Of a DNA stretch of 64,000 nt, positions 1 through 7,438 are shown piece after piece (position 1 is the first letter of the stretch; each line of letters starts with the position of its first letter). The stretch comes from Rhizobium johnstonii 3841. Lineage in GTDB: Bacteria > Pseudomonadota > Alphaproteobacteria > Rhizobiales > Rhizobiaceae. The stretch lies in assembly GCF_000009265.1 (NCBI RefSeq), contig NC_008380.1:4671501-4735500 (forward strand). Reading direction: 5' to 3'. The notes beneath the pieces were generated by a model that made no database searches, was not told the DNA's origin, and saw nothing but the letters and a program-made list of their open reading frames with translations. The position numbers and the translations under genes were made by a program.

Positions 1-587
1 GCGAAGGTTCCCTGTACTTCTTCGCAGGCGCGCACGCAGCGCGAACAGACGATGCACTTGGAGGGATCATAGGTGAAATAGGGATTGGATTCGTCCTTCG
101 GCATCCATTTCAGATTGATGTCGCCATTGCTGCGCGCCTTGACGTGGTTGTCTCCCTCATAGCCGTAGCGCACGTCGCGCAGGCCGACGGCGCCTGCCAT
201 GTCCTGCAACTCGCAATCGCCGTTGGCCGCGCAGGTGAGACAGTCGAGCGGATGGTCGGAAATATAGAGTTCCATCACGCCGCGGCGGATATCCTTCAAC
301 CGCCCCGTCTGCGTGTGCACCACCATGTTTGCCGCCACCGGCGTCGTGCAGGAGGAGGGCGTGCCGTTGCGGCCCTCGATCTCGACGAGGCAGAGCCGGC
401 AGGAGCCGAAAGCATCGACCATATCGGTGGCACAGAGCTTCGGCACCTTGATACCGGCCTCCATCGAGGCGCGCATGATCGAGGTGCCCTCCGGCACGCT
501 GATCTGCTGTCCGTCGATGGTGAGCGTCACCATGGCCTCGGATTTCGAAGCGGGAGTGCCATAGTCGATTTCATGGATGAGAGACAT
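1..587 (-). CDS. fdsA: NAD-dependent formate dehydrogenase, alpha subunit (N-terminal part)
   Basis: The catalytic molybdenum subunit of a soluble formate dehydrogenase, which oxidises formate to CO2 and passes electrons to FdsB/FdsG for NAD reduction. Only the first ~195 codons are in the window; the gene runs off the left edge. They show the NuoG-like iron-sulfur region: a plant-type 2Fe-2S set (C52, C63, C66, C80), the His-Cys set (H112, C116, C119, C125), and the start of a 4Fe-4S motif (CIVCSRC) at about residue 180. The molybdopterin domain lies outside the window. The start is ATG at 587, preceded by AGGAGA. It lies 57 nt downstream of fdsB on the same strand, so it is the third gene of fdsGBA. 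NuoG is excluded by the isolated three-gene context. Confidence 0.9.
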   Translation of the reverse strand, partial: MSLIHEIDYGTPASKSEAMVTLTIDGQQISVPEGTSIMRASMEAGIKVPKLCATDMVDAFGSCRLCLVEIEGRNGTPSSCTTPVAANMVVHTQTGRLKDIRRGVMELYISDHPLDCLTCAANGDCELQDMAGAVGLRDVRYGYEGDNHVKARSNGDINLKWMPKDESNPYFTYDPSKCIVCSRCVRACEEVQGTF

Positions 588-644
588 GATTGGTCTCCTT
601 GCTTGAGATGATGAGGTCAGCGCAGACGTGCCATGAAAAACGCG

Positions 645-2201
645 TCATTCCGCCGCCTCCACCAGAGGTGCCGGCGAAAAATCCTCCGGGAAATGGTTCA
701 TGGCGCTCATCACAGGATAGGGCGTGAACCCACCCAGCGCACAGAGCGAGCCGAACTTCATCGTGTTGCAGAGATCGGCAAGCAGCGCCCGGTTCTTCTC
801 CGGCTCGATACCGTGCGCGATCTTGTCGGCCGTCTCCACGCCGCGCGTCGAGCCGATGCGGCAGGGCGTGCACTTGCCGCAGCTTTCGACGGCGCAGAAT
901 TCCATGGCGAAACGTGCCTGCTTCAGCATATCGGCCGTGTCGTCGAAGACGACGATGCCGGCATGGCCGATCAGCCCGTCCTTGGCAGCGAAGGATTCGT
1001 AATCGAACGGTGTGTCGAACAGCGCTCGCGGGAAATAGGCGCCGAGCGGTCCGCCGACCTGCACGGCCTTGACCGGCCGTCCCGTCGCCGTCCCCCCGCC
1101 GATCCTGTCGACGATATCTCCGAGCGAAAGACCGAAGGCCGTCTCAAAGAGGCCGCCATATCTGACATTGCCGGCGATCTGCAGCGGGATAGTGCCGCGC
1201 GAACGGCCCATGCCGAAATCGCGGTAGAAGGCCGCACCCTTCTCCATGATGACGGGCACCGAAGCCAGCGAGATCACATTGTTGATGACGGTCGGACAGT
1301 TAAACAACCCCTTATGCGCCGGCAGCGGCGGCTTGGCACGCACGATGCCGCGCTTGCCTTCCAGACTATTCAGCAGCGCCGTCTCCTCGCCGCAGACATA
1401 GGCGCCGGCGCCGGTGCGCACCTCGATATCGAAGGCGCGGCCGGATCCGAGCACCGATGGTCCGAGAATGCCGGCCTGGCGCGCGATGCCGACGGCTTCG
1501 GTCATGACAGCGATCGCATGCGGATATTCCGAACGCGTATAGACGAAACCCTTGGTCGCCCCGGTGGCGAGCCCTGATATCGCCATGCCCTCGATCAGCA
1601 CGAAGGGATCGCCCTCCATGATCATCCGGTCGGCAAAGGTGCCGCTGTCGCCCTCATCGGCATTGCAGACGATATATTTGCGTTCGCCGGCGGCATCGAG
1701 AACGGTCTTCCACTTGATGCCGGTCGGAAAGCCGGCGCCGCCGCGTCCGCGCAAGCCGGAATCGGTGATTTCCTTGACGATATCGACTGGTGTCATCGAA
1801 ACGGCTCGGCGAAGGCCGGCAAGACCGCCATGCGCCTCGTAATCGCCAAGCGAAAGCGGATCGGTGACGCCACAGCGGGCGAAGGTCAGGCGGGTCTGTT
1901 CCTTGAGGAACGGGAGGTCTTCAACCTCCCCGAGACAGAGCCGATGCTCGCCCCCATCAATCATCCCGGCATCGAACAGATCAGGCACATCATTCGCCTT
2001 CACCGACCCGTAGCCGATGCGCTTGCCGGCAACCTCGACCTCGACCAGCGGCTCCAGCCAGAACATTCCGCGCGAGCCGTTGCGCACGATCTCGGCATCG
2101 AAGCCGCGGGCGGCGATCTCCTGGGCAATCGCCTTTGCCACCTTTTCGGCCCCGAGCGCCAGCGCTGCGGCATCGCGCGGAACATATATCCTGACCGTCA
2201 T
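645..2201 (-). CDS. fdsB: NAD-dependent formate dehydrogenase, beta subunit (NuoF-like)
   Basis: The diaphorase subunit that carries FMN and a 4Fe-4S cluster and hands electrons from formate oxidation to NAD. The 518-aa product matches the length of FdsB/HoxF-like proteins. The first ~110 residues form a thioredoxin-like domain, followed by the NADH/FMN-binding glycine-rich motif GRGGAGFPTG (about 152-161) and the 4Fe-4S ligands C441, C444, C447 and C487. Its ATG overlaps the end of fdsG in an ATGA junction, which indicates translational coupling. The gene partners and the missing nuo neighbours favour formate dehydrogenase over complex I. Confidence 0.93.
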   Translation of the reverse strand: MTVRIYVPRDAAALALGAEKVAKAIAQEIAARGFDAEIVRNGSRGMFWLEPLVEVEVAGKRIGYGSVKANDVPDLFDAGMIDGGEHRLCLGEVEDLPFLKEQTRLTFARCGVTDPLSLGDYEAHGGLAGLRRAVSMTPVDIVKEITDSGLRGRGGAGFPTGIKWKTVLDAAGERKYIVCNADEGDSGTFADRMIMEGDPFVLIEGMAISGLATGATKGFVYTRSEYPHAIAVMTEAVGIARQAGILGPSVLGSGRAFDIEVRTGAGAYVCGEETALLNSLEGKRGIVRAKPPLPAHKGLFNCPTVINNVISLASVPVIMEKGAAFYRDFGMGRSRGTIPLQIAGNVRYGGLFETAFGLSLGDIVDRIGGGTATGRPVKAVQVGGPLGAYFPRALFDTPFDYESFAAKDGLIGHAGIVVFDDTADMLKQARFAMEFCAVESCGKCTPCRIGSTRGVETADKIAHGIEPEKNRALLADLCNTMKFGSLCALGGFTPYPVMSAMNHFPEDFSPAPLVEAAE

Positions 2202-2677
2202 CGGCGTGCCTCAGCGACGAGTTCCGCCGCCCTCTGTTCGTCGACCCGGCCATGGACCTCGCCGTCGAGCATCGCCGCCGGCGCACAGGCGCAGAGCCCG
2301 AGACAATAGACCGGCTCCAGCGTCACGCCGCCATCGGGCGTCGTCTGATGAAAATCGATGCCGAGCAGCGCCTTGACACGTTCGGCCAGCGCATCGCCGC
2401 CCATCGACTGACAGGCTTCGGCGCGACAGAGCTTCAGCAGATGCCGGCCGGCGGGATGGTCGCGATAATCGTGATAGAAGGTCACCACGCCATGCACCTC
2501 GGCGCGCGAGAGGTTCAATTCCTCCGCGATAACAGGCATGGCTTCCTGCGGCACATAGCCGAATTCCTGCTGAACCTCGTGCAGAATGGGAAGCAGCGGT
2601 CCTTCGAGAAAGCGAAGATCGGCGACGATGGCTCGGGTGCGTGCTGCAATATCGCCTTCGGCGATATGAATGGTCAT
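2198..2677 (-). CDS. fdsG: NAD-dependent formate dehydrogenase, gamma subunit (NuoE-like)
   Basis: A small electron-transfer subunit with one 2Fe-2S cluster in a thioredoxin-like fold. The four ligands are visible as C84, C89, C125 and C129 (CX4C...CX3C), the pattern of NuoE and HoxE. At 159 aa it is of the usual size. It is the first gene of the fds operon and is followed by fdsB with a 4-nt overlap. The 135-nt gap upstream separates it from the LysR gene and carries inverted repeats that are likely operator sites. Confidence 0.92.
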   Translation of the reverse strand: MTIHIAEGDIAARTRAIVADLRFLEGPLLPILHEVQQEFGYVPQEAMPVIAEELNLSRAEVHGVVTFYHDYRDHPAGRHLLKLCRAEACQSMGGDALAERVKALLGIDFHQTTPDGGVTLEPVYCLGLCACAPAAMLDGEVHGRVDEQRAAELVAEARR

Positions 2678-2703
2678 AAGGCAGCCCTCCCAGCCGCTTG
2701 CTC

Positions 2704-2748
2704 GTTGCGAAATAGCGGGCCTCCCCCAGCCGGTTGCTATTCCGCAAC
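2704..2748. promoter_or_regulatory. Long inverted repeat upstream of fdsG
   Basis: Two 13-nt arms, GTTGCGAAATAGC (2704-2716) and GCTATTCCGCAAC (2736-2748), pair with one mismatch across a 19-nt spacer, 27-71 nt upstream of the fdsG start. It could be an operator half-site pair or a stem-loop in the fds leader. There is no T tract, so an intrinsic terminator is unlikely. Confidence 0.45.
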
Positions 2749-2783
2749 CACCATCTCAGGGAAGCAGCCGGCGATCAATAAAG

Positions 2784-2802
2784 CTATCTCGTTGCTTGAT
2801 AG
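2784..2802. promoter_or_regulatory. Candidate LysR-type regulator binding site (CTATC-N9-GATAG)
   Basis: A perfect dyad, CTATC-N9-GATAG, fits the T-N11-A type of box bound by LysR regulators. It lies about 110 nt upstream of fdsG and directly after the LysR gene. A further CTATC follows seven bases after GATAG. The site suggests that the adjacent regulator controls fdsGBA; that link is inferred. Confidence 0.5.
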
Positions 2803-2812
2803 GTTTTTTCTA

Positions 2813-3706
2813 TCAAAGTTCTTCATCTTGTACGAGTACTCTCGCTTCATGCAGCAAGGCCGAGACAAGCGGCGTGAAGGGCTCGCGATAAGGCGCAACA
2901 AGGCCGACCAGATGATGCGCCTCCGGCTCGACGATCGGGATCATGCGGATTTCCACTGGAAACCCGAAGGATTTGGCGACGTTGCGCGGCATGATGCTCG
3001 CCCAGCGTCCAGTCCTGACATGCGAGAACAGCACGATCATCGAGTTGGATTCGAGCGTCGGATGCGCTGTGGCGCCTGCTTCCGTCAAGTGGCGGTTGAT
3101 GATGCGGCGGTTCTGCATGTCGGCAGTCAATAGACAAAGCCGAAGGTCGCCGATCTCCCGCCAGGTCACGTTGTCGCGATCAGATAGCGGGCTGCCGGCA
3201 GCCGTGATCAGATTATAGCGCTCGGCATAAAGGGGAACGGTCGTGACGCGGCCGAGCGGCTCGTTTTCGAGATAGGTGATGCCGGCATCGATTTCGAGGT
3301 TTTCGAGCATGCTCAGCACCTGCAGCGAATTCCGCGAGACGATCGAGAAGGTCACGCCGGGATGCCGCTCCTGAAATGGCGTGGTGATGCGCGACAGCAT
3401 GGCAAGCGCGGTCGGAATGGCGGCGAGGCGGATGTGGCCGGAAAGACCGCGGCGCGCGGCGCGCATCTCCTCGCGCATGGTGCGGGCATCGCCGACGATG
3501 CGTCGGGCCCATTCGAGCACGCGCTGCCCCTCAGGCGTCAGCCCCTGGAACCGCGAACCGCGCTGCACCAGCATGACGCCAAGCTGATCCTCGAGCTGCC
3601 GGATGGCAGCCGAAAGCGTTGGCTGCGAGATCCCGCACTCCTCCGCGGCGCGGCCAAAATGCTTTTCATTGGCAAGGGCGATGAAGAATTCCAGCTTGTC
3701 GATCAT
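2813..3706 (-). CDS. LysR-family regulator, probably of the formate dehydrogenase genes
   Basis: A 297-aa LysR-type transcription factor of standard length. The N-terminal ~60 residues hold the winged helix-turn-helix (motif FGRAAEECGISQPTLSAAIR), and the rest is the periplasmic-binding-protein-like effector domain. It lies directly upstream of fdsG on the same strand, an arrangement often seen for fds operons, so formate or molybdenum-cofactor-linked control is a reasonable inference. The 135-nt gap to fdsG contains a good LysR-type dyad. Neither effector nor target can be proved from sequence. Confidence 0.85.
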   Translation of the reverse strand: MIDKLEFFIALANEKHFGRAAEECGISQPTLSAAIRQLEDQLGVMLVQRGSRFQGLTPEGQRVLEWARRIVGDARTMREEMRAARRGLSGHIRLAAIPTALAMLSRITTPFQERHPGVTFSIVSRNSLQVLSMLENLEIDAGITYLENEPLGRVTTVPLYAERYNLITAAGSPLSDRDNVTWREIGDLRLCLLTADMQNRRIINRHLTEAGATAHPTLESNSMIVLFSHVRTGRWASIMPRNVAKSFGFPVEIRMIPIVEPEAHHLVGLVAPYREPFTPLVSALLHEARVLVQDEEL

Positions 3707-3783
3707 CCGGTCTCCCGATCCGGCATGACATCATCCGGGCCAGTTCATCTTTGACGCAGCAGCTGTGCTCCGCAAGGGCGATC

Positions 3784-3900
3784 TCTAGATCAGGATGATT
3801 TTAGGCCCGATCGGCCTAAAATCTGAATCCTGATCCAAATCAAAGAAATAGAGCATGATGTCGTCCGAAAACCGCGCACACTTTTCGGTATCATGCTCTA
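3784..3900. repeat. RIME-like palindromic repeat, family A copy 1
   Basis: A ~115-bp element made of two palindromes. The first is TTTTAGGCCCGATCGGCCTAAAAT, flanked by ATCAGGAT/ATCCTGAT; the second starts TAGAGCATGATG and ends with its inverse, ATCATGCTCTA, around a CGAAAA/TTTTCG stem. Related copies lie at 8989-9100, 10172-10292 and (second half only) 57766-57813. It fits the published description of Rhizobium intergenic mosaic elements as I recall it, but was not compared with a database. The final three bases form the TAG stop of the ArsR gene. Confidence 0.8.
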
Positions 3901-4239
3901 ACTGTTTTCTGCAGCCGGGAAAAGATCGAACAGCGATTCGAGGAAGGCTAGCACGCTGACATTGCCGATGCTGTAATAGACCAGCCTGCCCTGGCGGCGC
4001 GTATGGACCAGGCCTTCGAGCCTTAACCGCGCCAGCTGCTGCGAAACCATTGCCTGTTGGATGCCGAGGATATTTTCGATTTCACCCACCGTCCGTTCCT
4101 CGTTCGCCAATATGCAGAGGATCAGAAGTCGGGTCGGGTGCGCTAGGGCTTTCAGCAGATCGCTCGCTTCATGGGCTTTTCCAGCGAGTTTGTGCAATTC
4201 CTGGCCGGACATCCCCGGCTCGGGTTTGGGCAACGGCAT
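3898..4239 (-). CDS. ArsR/SmtB-family transcriptional repressor
   Basis: A winged-helix repressor of about 113 aa. The core shows the family pattern: ALAHPTRLLILCIL, then the recognition region GIQQAMVSQQLARLRLEGLV and the beta-wing RRQGRLVYYSI. One cysteine sits in the alpha-2 helix (LLILC); the second C-terminal cysteine of BigR/SqrR-type persulfide sensors is absent, and no arsenic- or metal-type Cys pair is evident. I chose ATG at 4239 because the longer start (4308) would swallow the inverted repeat at 4286-4301, which looks like its operator. It follows an SDR gene on the same strand. The TAG stop comes from a RIME-like repeat. Confidence 0.8.
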   Translation of the reverse strand: MPLPKPEPGMSGQELHKLAGKAHEASDLLKALAHPTRLLILCILANEERTVGEIENILGIQQAMVSQQLARLRLEGLVHTRRQGRLVYYSIGNVSVLAFLESLFDLFPAAENS

Positions 4240-4285
4240 TCGGTATCTCGGAAGGGAGGCAATGAGTAGATCAGCACAATAGCAT

Positions 4286-4301
4286 ATTCGCACAAGCGAA
4301 T
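4286..4301. promoter_or_regulatory. Candidate ArsR operator, ATTCGC-ACAA-GCGAAT
   Basis: A perfect 6-4-6 inverted repeat 47-62 nt upstream of the chosen ArsR start. Its outer form, ATTC-N8-GAAT, matches the operator pattern I recall for SqrR/BigR-type ArsR repressors. Position and symmetry suggest autoregulation. Confidence 0.5.
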
Positions 4302-4341
4302 TGGTCAAAAGTGATGAAATGTCAAAAAAAGTCCAAACAAA

Positions 4342-5166
4342 TCAGCAGATAAGCTGACCTCCATTGATCTCGATCACCTGTCCGGTGATGTAGCCCGAGA
4401 GCGAGGGAGCCGCCAGGAACAGGTAGGCGGGAGCACAATCCTCCGCCGTGCCGAGCCGCTGCAGGGGGATGGATTTTCTCGTCTGCTCCAGCTTTTCGCG
4501 CGAGGAATAGCGCTCATGGAAATCCGTCTCGATCGTTCCCGGCGATACGCAATTGACGCGGATTCCGTCCGGTGCAAGCTCGCGGGCAAGCGCCTTGGAA
4601 TAGGTCGCAACAAAGGCTTTCGAGGCCGAATAGATCGAGGAACCGGGGCTGCCGCCGGTCAGCGCCGAAATCGAAACGGTGTTGACGATAGCAGCGCCAC
4701 CAGCCGCCTTCAATGCCGGCAGCAACGCCCGCGTCAGCGCCACCACCGATGTCTGGTTGAGCCGCACGACCGCCTCATATTCTGCATCGGTGAGCGTGGC
4801 AGCGGGAAAACGACCAAGCATAGTGCCGGCATTGTTGACGAGCACATTGACCTTATCGAAGAAGGCGAGAGTATCCTCGGCAAATTGCGCGGCGCCACCG
4901 ACTGCGGAGAAATCGGCATTGAGCAGCAGCGCCCGTCTTTCGGATTCAGCCGTGAGCAGGAAATCCGGCAGGTCGCGTCCCGGCTTGCGCCCGGTATGGA
5001 CGATCACCTTCGCGCCGCAGTCCAGGAACTGCCGGGCCACTTCAAGGCCGATGCCGCGGCCGGCGCCGGTCACCACCACATTGCGATTTTCGAACAGTCT
5101 GGGATGGAACACGAAGCCGTCCTCCTCGCGGACAGTGCCGCCGGTTGTGTCATTCGCCCTTAACAT
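4342..5166 (-). CDS. SDR-family NAD(P)-dependent oxidoreductase
   Basis: A classical short-chain dehydrogenase/reductase. Visible motifs are the cofactor glycines TGAGRGIG (about 34-41), the structural NNAG, a catalytic serine in NTVSIS, the YSASK active site, and a C-terminal region typical of FabG-like members (ITGQVIEINGG). The annotated 274 aa include an N-terminal stretch of ~25 residues before the Rossmann strand; no clear ribosome site precedes the ATG at 5166, so the true start may be internal. It lies between soxR and the ArsR gene, all on the minus strand with short gaps. The substrate is unknown. Confidence 0.85.
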   Translation of the reverse strand: MLRANDTTGGTVREEDGFVFHPRLFENRNVVVTGAGRGIGLEVARQFLDCGAKVIVHTGRKPGRDLPDFLLTAESERRALLLNADFSAVGGAAQFAEDTLAFFDKVNVLVNNAGTMLGRFPAATLTDAEYEAVVRLNQTSVVALTRALLPALKAAGGAAIVNTVSISALTGGSPGSSIYSASKAFVATYSKALARELAPDGIRVNCVSPGTIETDFHERYSSREKLEQTRKSIPLQRLGTAEDCAPAYLFLAAPSLSGYITGQVIEINGGQLIC

Positions 5167-5223
5167 ATGAGCGCGCCGACCGAAAGAAAGGCGCGCATCG
5201 ATCTTTCCTGGGGAGGAGCGGGG

Positions 5224-5688
5224 TTAGTTTTCGGTCTCCAGAAGCCGCGCGCCCGGCCCTTCCTTGCCGAGCCGGTCGCAGGGGTTGCGCAACGGACAGC
5301 TTTCGATCGACAGGCAGCCGCAGCCGATGCAGCCGGTCAGACGGTCGCGCAGCAGGCTAAGCCGCCTGATTCGCGCGTCGAGATCATCCTTCCACAGCGC
5401 CGACAGCGTCTGCCAGTCGGCGACGGTCGGCGTGCGTCCTTGCGGCAGAGACTCGAACGCTGCCTGGATTTCCGAAAGCGGAATGCCGACACGCTGCGCC
5501 ACCTTGATGATGCCGAGCCGGCGAAGCACATCGCGCCCATAACGCCGCTGATTGCCGCGAGAGCGGATGCTCGAGATCAGCCCCTTGGTCTCGTAAAAAT
5601 GCACCGCCGAGACGGCGAGGCCGCTGCGCTCCGCCACTTCGCCGACCGTTAGAAGCTTGCCGAGCGGCGCTGCCGGAATTGTATCCAT
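5224..5688 (-). CDS. soxR: Redox-sensitive transcriptional activator SoxR
   Basis: A MerR-family regulator of 154 aa. The N-terminal helix-turn-helix (LTVGEVAERSGLAVSAVHFY) is followed by a dimerisation helix and the 2Fe-2S ligands C120, C123, C125 and C131 in the diagnostic CX2CXCX5C pattern. Oxidation of the cluster by redox-cycling agents switches the bound protein to its activating form. It is divergent from an FMN reductase gene, and a SoxR box with the characteristic 19-bp promoter spacer lies in between. Outside enterics SoxR usually controls such nearby oxidoreductases directly, without SoxS. Confidence 0.95.
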   Translation of the reverse strand: MDTIPAAPLGKLLTVGEVAERSGLAVSAVHFYETKGLISSIRSRGNQRRYGRDVLRRLGIIKVAQRVGIPLSEIQAAFESLPQGRTPTVADWQTLSALWKDDLDARIRRLSLLRDRLTGCIGCGCLSIESCPLRNPCDRLGKEGPGARLLETEN

Positions 5689-5694
5689 CGTCTC

Positions 5695-5725
5695 TTGACC
5701 TCAAGATTAGTTGAGGTTTTATAAC
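5695..5725 (+). promoter_or_regulatory. SoxR box inside a 19-bp-spacer promoter
   Basis: The dyad CCTCAAGATTAGTTGAGG (5699-5716) matches the known soxS-promoter SoxR site at nearly every arm position. It sits between a -35 TTGACC (5695-5700) and a -10 TATAAC (5720-5725) separated by 19 bp, the over-long spacer that MerR-family activators correct by DNA distortion. It points to the FMN reductase starting at 5772. Confidence 0.85.
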
Positions 5726-5771
5726 CCTTGCTCCTGCAATCGTAAAGTCCAATCGTAACAAGGAGCGACGC

Positions 5772-6368
5772 ATGAAAACACCCACCAGACTCGCTGTCAT
5801 TTACGGAAGCACGAGAGAGGGCCGCATCTGCGACCGGGTGGTCAAGTGGCTGACGCAGGAACTCCTCCGCTTCCCGCAATTTGATATCGACATCATCGAC
5901 CCATTGGATTTCGCGCTGCCGGCCAACCGTGACATGGCGCACCCCGAAGTCGACAGGCTCGCCGGACGGCTTGGCATGGCCGACGCCTTCATCATCGTCA
6001 CGCCGGAATACAATCACAGCTTCACCGCCCCGTTGAAGTCGATCATCGATTTCTTCTTCGAGCCCTGGCAGGGCAAGCCGCTCGCCTTCGTTTCCTATGG
6101 CGGCATATCCGGCGGCCTGCGCGCCGTCGAACAGCTGCGGCTGGTCTTTGCCGAACTCCACGCCGTCACCATCCGCGATTCGGTGAGCTTTGCCGCACCT
6201 TGGAACCGCTTCGATCCAGACGGACGACTCGATCATCCCGCCGATACAATGCGGTTGCTCGATCGGATGATGGCGAGGCTGGAATGGTGGACGCAGGCGC
6301 TCGTCACCGCCCGCAGCGATCGTCCCTATGCCGACATAGAGCGCCGCGCGTCTTTTCAGACGCGCTAA
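5772..6368 (+). CDS. NADPH-dependent FMN reductase-family flavoprotein, SoxR target
   Basis: A 198-aa flavodoxin-fold reductase. The phosphate-binding motif YGSTREGR (11-18) and the flavin-contacting TPEYNHS (77-83) place it with NAD(P)H-dependent FMN/quinone reductases. It starts 11 nt after AAGGAG and is driven by a SoxR-type promoter, so a role in handling quinones or redox cyclers is likely. The last nine residues (ERRASFQTR) and the stop are encoded by a RIME-like repeat, so they are probably not part of the ancestral fold. Confidence 0.88.
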   Translation: MKTPTRLAVIYGSTREGRICDRVVKWLTQELLRFPQFDIDIIDPLDFALPANRDMAHPEVDRLAGRLGMADAFIIVTPEYNHSFTAPLKSIIDFFFEPWQGKPLAFVSYGGISGGLRAVEQLRLVFAELHAVTIRDSVSFAAPWNRFDPDGRLDHPADTMRLLDRMMARLEWWTQALVTARSDRPYADIERRASFQTR

Positions 6369-6440
6369 GGACGTTCTATCACTTTGAATCTGCGCATAAT
6401 CCTTTCCGAAAATCGATTCCGATTTTCGGGGTTATGCGCT
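6339..6440. repeat. RIME-like palindromic repeat, family C copy 1
   Basis: Begins AGAGCGCCGCGCG with the small palindrome GCGCGTC-TTTTCA-GACGCGC, then a larger palindrome in which TGCGCATAATC...CCGAAAATCG pairs with CGATTTTCGG...TTATGCGC. Copies lie at 7309-7409 and, inverted, at 29367-29468. The left end lies inside the FMN reductase reading frame. Confidence 0.8.
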
Positions 6441-6621
6441 GGCCGCTTGAGCCAGATAGCTCCGGTTCCGTTCCCGGCAGGTACGGAACCATTGGGAACA
6501 CCCGGGCAGATCCTCCGCCCGGGTGTTTTCGGTCACATCCGGCTCATTCCGACCGCACGGACGGGTTCGCAATTTTGCGGTTGCGGGGAGAAAACCCCGG
6601 TGATAGTTTCCGCGCAAATAA

Positions 6622-6716
6622 CAGGGGAGCTCCGTATTGCCGGGGCTGAGATGTGAGGCGCAAGCCTCTGGACCCTTCAAAGCTGATCTGGGTAATGCCA
6701 GCGGAGCGAGGTTCAG
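6622..6716 (+). ncRNA. TPP riboswitch (THI element)
   Basis: The conserved core is plain: GGGGAG near 6624, CTGAGA at 6646-6651, ACCC near 6672, and CTGATCTGGGTAATGCCAGC (6683-6702) followed by GGAGCGAGG. This is the thiamine pyrophosphate aptamer. The start codon of ykoF follows the aptamer by only a few bases, and GCGAGG at its 3' end is the probable ribosome site. Ligand binding would therefore occlude translation directly. Thiamine-replete cells should shut off ykoF-thiXZY. Confidence 0.93.
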
Positions 6717-7349
6717 ATGTTCTCAGGCGCACAAGTGTCACTCTATCCGATGTCCGACAATTTCGTCGGCATCATTCTCGATGCCGTCAAGGCGCTGGAT
6801 CCCTATCGCGACCGGCTGCGCATCGAGACCGATGACATCTCCACATTGCTGGTCGGCCCGCCTGACATTCTCTTCGCTGCCATGCACGATCTTTTCGTCG
6901 CCGCCGCAAAGACCGGCGAGCATTGCGTGCTGTCCGCTGCCATTTCACGCGGCTGCCCCGGCGAGCCCAACGACGCCATCTGCGGCGTCAACCCCTCCCT
7001 CGGCCAGGCGGAGCCGCTTGCCGAGCGTATAACAGCCGCACTTGCCGCCGTTGAAACCACTGCCGAAACCGGACAGCCGACCGCCGCGCAATTCTCGCTC
7101 TACGTCATGGGAACCGGCACCCATATGGACGAGATCTATGGCTGCATCGACTTCCTGAAGCGCTCCGGCACCTTCGACCGCGCCAAGAATTTCTGCACCA
7201 GACTCTCTGGGGATGCCGGCGCGGTCTTCGCCACCATTCGCGAGGCCTTCTTTCGCTTCGGCGACCCCGAGGGACATGTGACCCTCGACATCACGGTGTC
7301 CGCCAATACAGCGCCGCGCGTCTTTTCAGACGCGCCAAGGACGCTGTAA
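6717..7349 (+). CDS. ykoF: YkoF-family thiamine/hydroxymethylpyrimidine-binding protein
   Basis: A 210-aa protein with two tandem ACT-like halves, each starting with a sequence of the form QVSLYPM (about 6-12) or QFSLYVM (about 124-130), as in Bacillus YkoF, which binds thiamine or its pyrimidine moiety. It is the first gene after the TPP riboswitch and precedes the thiXZY importer, so it probably binds the imported precursor in the cytoplasm. The last 13 residues (198-210) and the stop are encoded by a family-C repeat and are absent from the expected fold. Confidence 0.88.
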   Translation: MFSGAQVSLYPMSDNFVGIILDAVKALDPYRDRLRIETDDISTLLVGPPDILFAAMHDLFVAAAKTGEHCVLSAAISRGCPGEPNDAICGVNPSLGQAEPLAERITAALAAVETTAETGQPTAAQFSLYVMGTGTHMDEIYGCIDFLKRSGTFDRAKNFCTRLSGDAGAVFATIREAFFRFGDPEGHVTLDITVSANTAPRVFSDAPRTL

Positions 7350-7409
7350 CACTTTAAATTGCTGCATAATTTTATCCTTAAATCGATTCCGATTTAAGGA
7401 ATTATGCAG
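7309..7409. repeat. RIME-like palindromic repeat, family C copy 2
   Basis: Same architecture as the copy ~970 bp upstream (GCGCCGCGCGTCTTTTCAGA onwards, then a TGCATAAT/ATTATGCA palindrome). Here the ykoF frame reads the small palindrome in a different phase from that used by the FMN reductase gene, giving an unrelated peptide tail. Confidence 0.8.
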
Positions 7410-7438
7410 TCCCGACGAAGGCCTGAAATCGAACGCTG

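Noticed and set aside
6339..7409. Two similar repeats ~970 bp apart as ends of a mobile element
   Set aside because: The copies are palindromic, recur elsewhere singly, and the DNA between them is a riboswitch and ykoF, which belong to the thi operon.
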